6,649 nucleotides of DNA. Source: an uncultured Desulfuromonadales bacterium. GTDB lineage: Bacteria > Desulfobacterota > Desulfuromonadia > Desulfuromonadales > Geopsychrobacteraceae. The position numbers were made by a program, and so were the translations under genes. Where the stretch lies: the NCBI GenBank assembly GCA_947259685.1, contig CAMYNC010000177.1:1-6649 (forward strand), in the 5' to 3' direction. Positions 6,235-6,649 of the stretch are shown here, piece after piece. Below the pieces are notes generated by a model. The model searched no databases, was not told where the DNA came from, and saw nothing but the letters and a program-made list of their open reading frames with translations. The number at the start of each line of letters is the position of its first letter. Position 1 is the stretch's first letter.

Positions 6235-6436
6235 GCAGGCGCATAGGAAGACCGCATGATTAAAGAGTGGACTGTCACCTAAGTGTGTCTGGCGGTAATT
6301 TCTGCATCGGGGCGCTCAACTCAGCATCCGATCTGAGCAATACAACGCCATTTTTGGAGTTATCGCTCGGGTTCGAAAAAGCTTGTGATGTGTAACTCAT
6401 AGCAGACGTTCAAATCTATTACGTTTGATATAGCTA

Positions 6437-6454
6437 GAGTGGCTCTCTTGGCCG
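6437..6454. repeat. Imperfect direct repeat, copy 1
   Basis: GAGTGGCTCTCTTGGCCG recurs 101 bp downstream at 6538-6556 with a single inserted G. Both copies are preceded by CTA within a few bases. The function is unknown. Confidence 0.55.
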
Positions 6455-6537
6455 ATCAATAGATGTATTCGTCAATCGCACAAATGGCGCTTACTGATAT
6501 ACATCGGCCGCCCAATATCGCATTTTTCAGGCTAATT

Positions 6538-6556
6538 GAGTGGCGTCTCTTGGCCG
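6538..6556. repeat. Imperfect direct repeat, copy 2
   Basis: GAGTGGCGTCTCTTGGCCG is identical to copy 1 at 6437-6454 apart from one extra G after GAGTGGC. Two copies in a gene-free stretch could mark a vanished insertion, binding sites or a small mobile repeat. Confidence 0.55.
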
Positions 6557-6649
6557 GCTCTTGCCTATTGCGATGAAATATCGTCATCTGATTTTGTATT
6601 ACAAAAAAATATTTTCTGGTTATTCAAATACGTGCTGATTGTTTTTTTA

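Larger units (their letters stand above)
6235..6649. other. AT-rich tail without a recognisable gene
   Basis: Both strands are broken by frequent stop codons and no coding pattern continues from the operon. A weak hairpin (GCGCC/GGCGC around a 10-nt loop) overlaps the operon's last codon but has no T-run, so no clear terminator is seen. The stretch holds the direct repeat at 6437-6454 and 6538-6556, and a 7-bp dyad GATGTAT (6462-6468) / ATACATC (6499-6505). The last 60 bp are very AT-rich. The window ends in a T-run without a GC-rich stem before it. Confidence 0.55.

Noticed and set aside
6369..6377. GGGTTCGAA resembling a tRNA T-loop
   Set aside because: The bases around it do not give an acceptor stem, anticodon arm or the rest of a cloverleaf.

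Overview
This window is an accessory region of a bacterial genome, most likely from a Gammaproteobacterium. That guess is weak and rests on the style of the two insertion-sequence transposases. No housekeeping gene is present to anchor a taxonomy. Layout from left to right: (1) 1-553, minus strand, the C-terminal part of an IS1182-family transposase that runs off the left edge and is cut short at its 5' side. (2) About 552-1976, a complete-looking IS110-family element of the IS1111 type on the minus strand. It has a DEDD transposase gene (876-1895), matching 10-bp subterminal inverted repeats, and about 310 bp of non-coding sequence downstream of the gene, where this subgroup encodes its guide (bridge/seek) RNA. 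(3) 1977-2564, a gene-poor stretch with a rho-independent terminator and two short inverted repeats. (4) 2565-6234, plus strand, a tight three-gene operon with both gene junctions overlapping as ATGA. (5) 6235-6649, an AT-rich tail without a recognisable gene but with an imperfect 18/19-bp direct repeat.

The operon is the main content. Gene 1 (407 aa) has an N-terminal region resembling the Cap4/DUF4297-type nuclease domain (PD-(D/E)xK fold) and a C-terminal region resembling the effector C-terminal domain of ABC three-component systems. Gene 2 (162 aa) looks like the small 'middle component'. Gene 3 (654 aa) is a DUF3732-type SMC/Rad50-like ABC ATPase with Walker A, coiled coils, signature motif, Walker B and H-loop. 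Together they form an ABC-3C system, a predicted antiphage or anti-plasmid conflict system in which the ATPase is thought to sense nucleic acid, the middle component bridges, and the nuclease acts as effector. The function is inferred from family knowledge. It is not shown by the sequence alone.

The IS remnants to the left, the more GC-rich look of the operon compared with its flanks, and the lack of housekeeping genes fit a horizontally acquired defence island. Within the IS110 element, the most striking structure is an 18-bp inverted repeat (two mismatches) that could hide the transposase ribosome binding site on transcripts entering from outside, while the element's own transcript would escape this.
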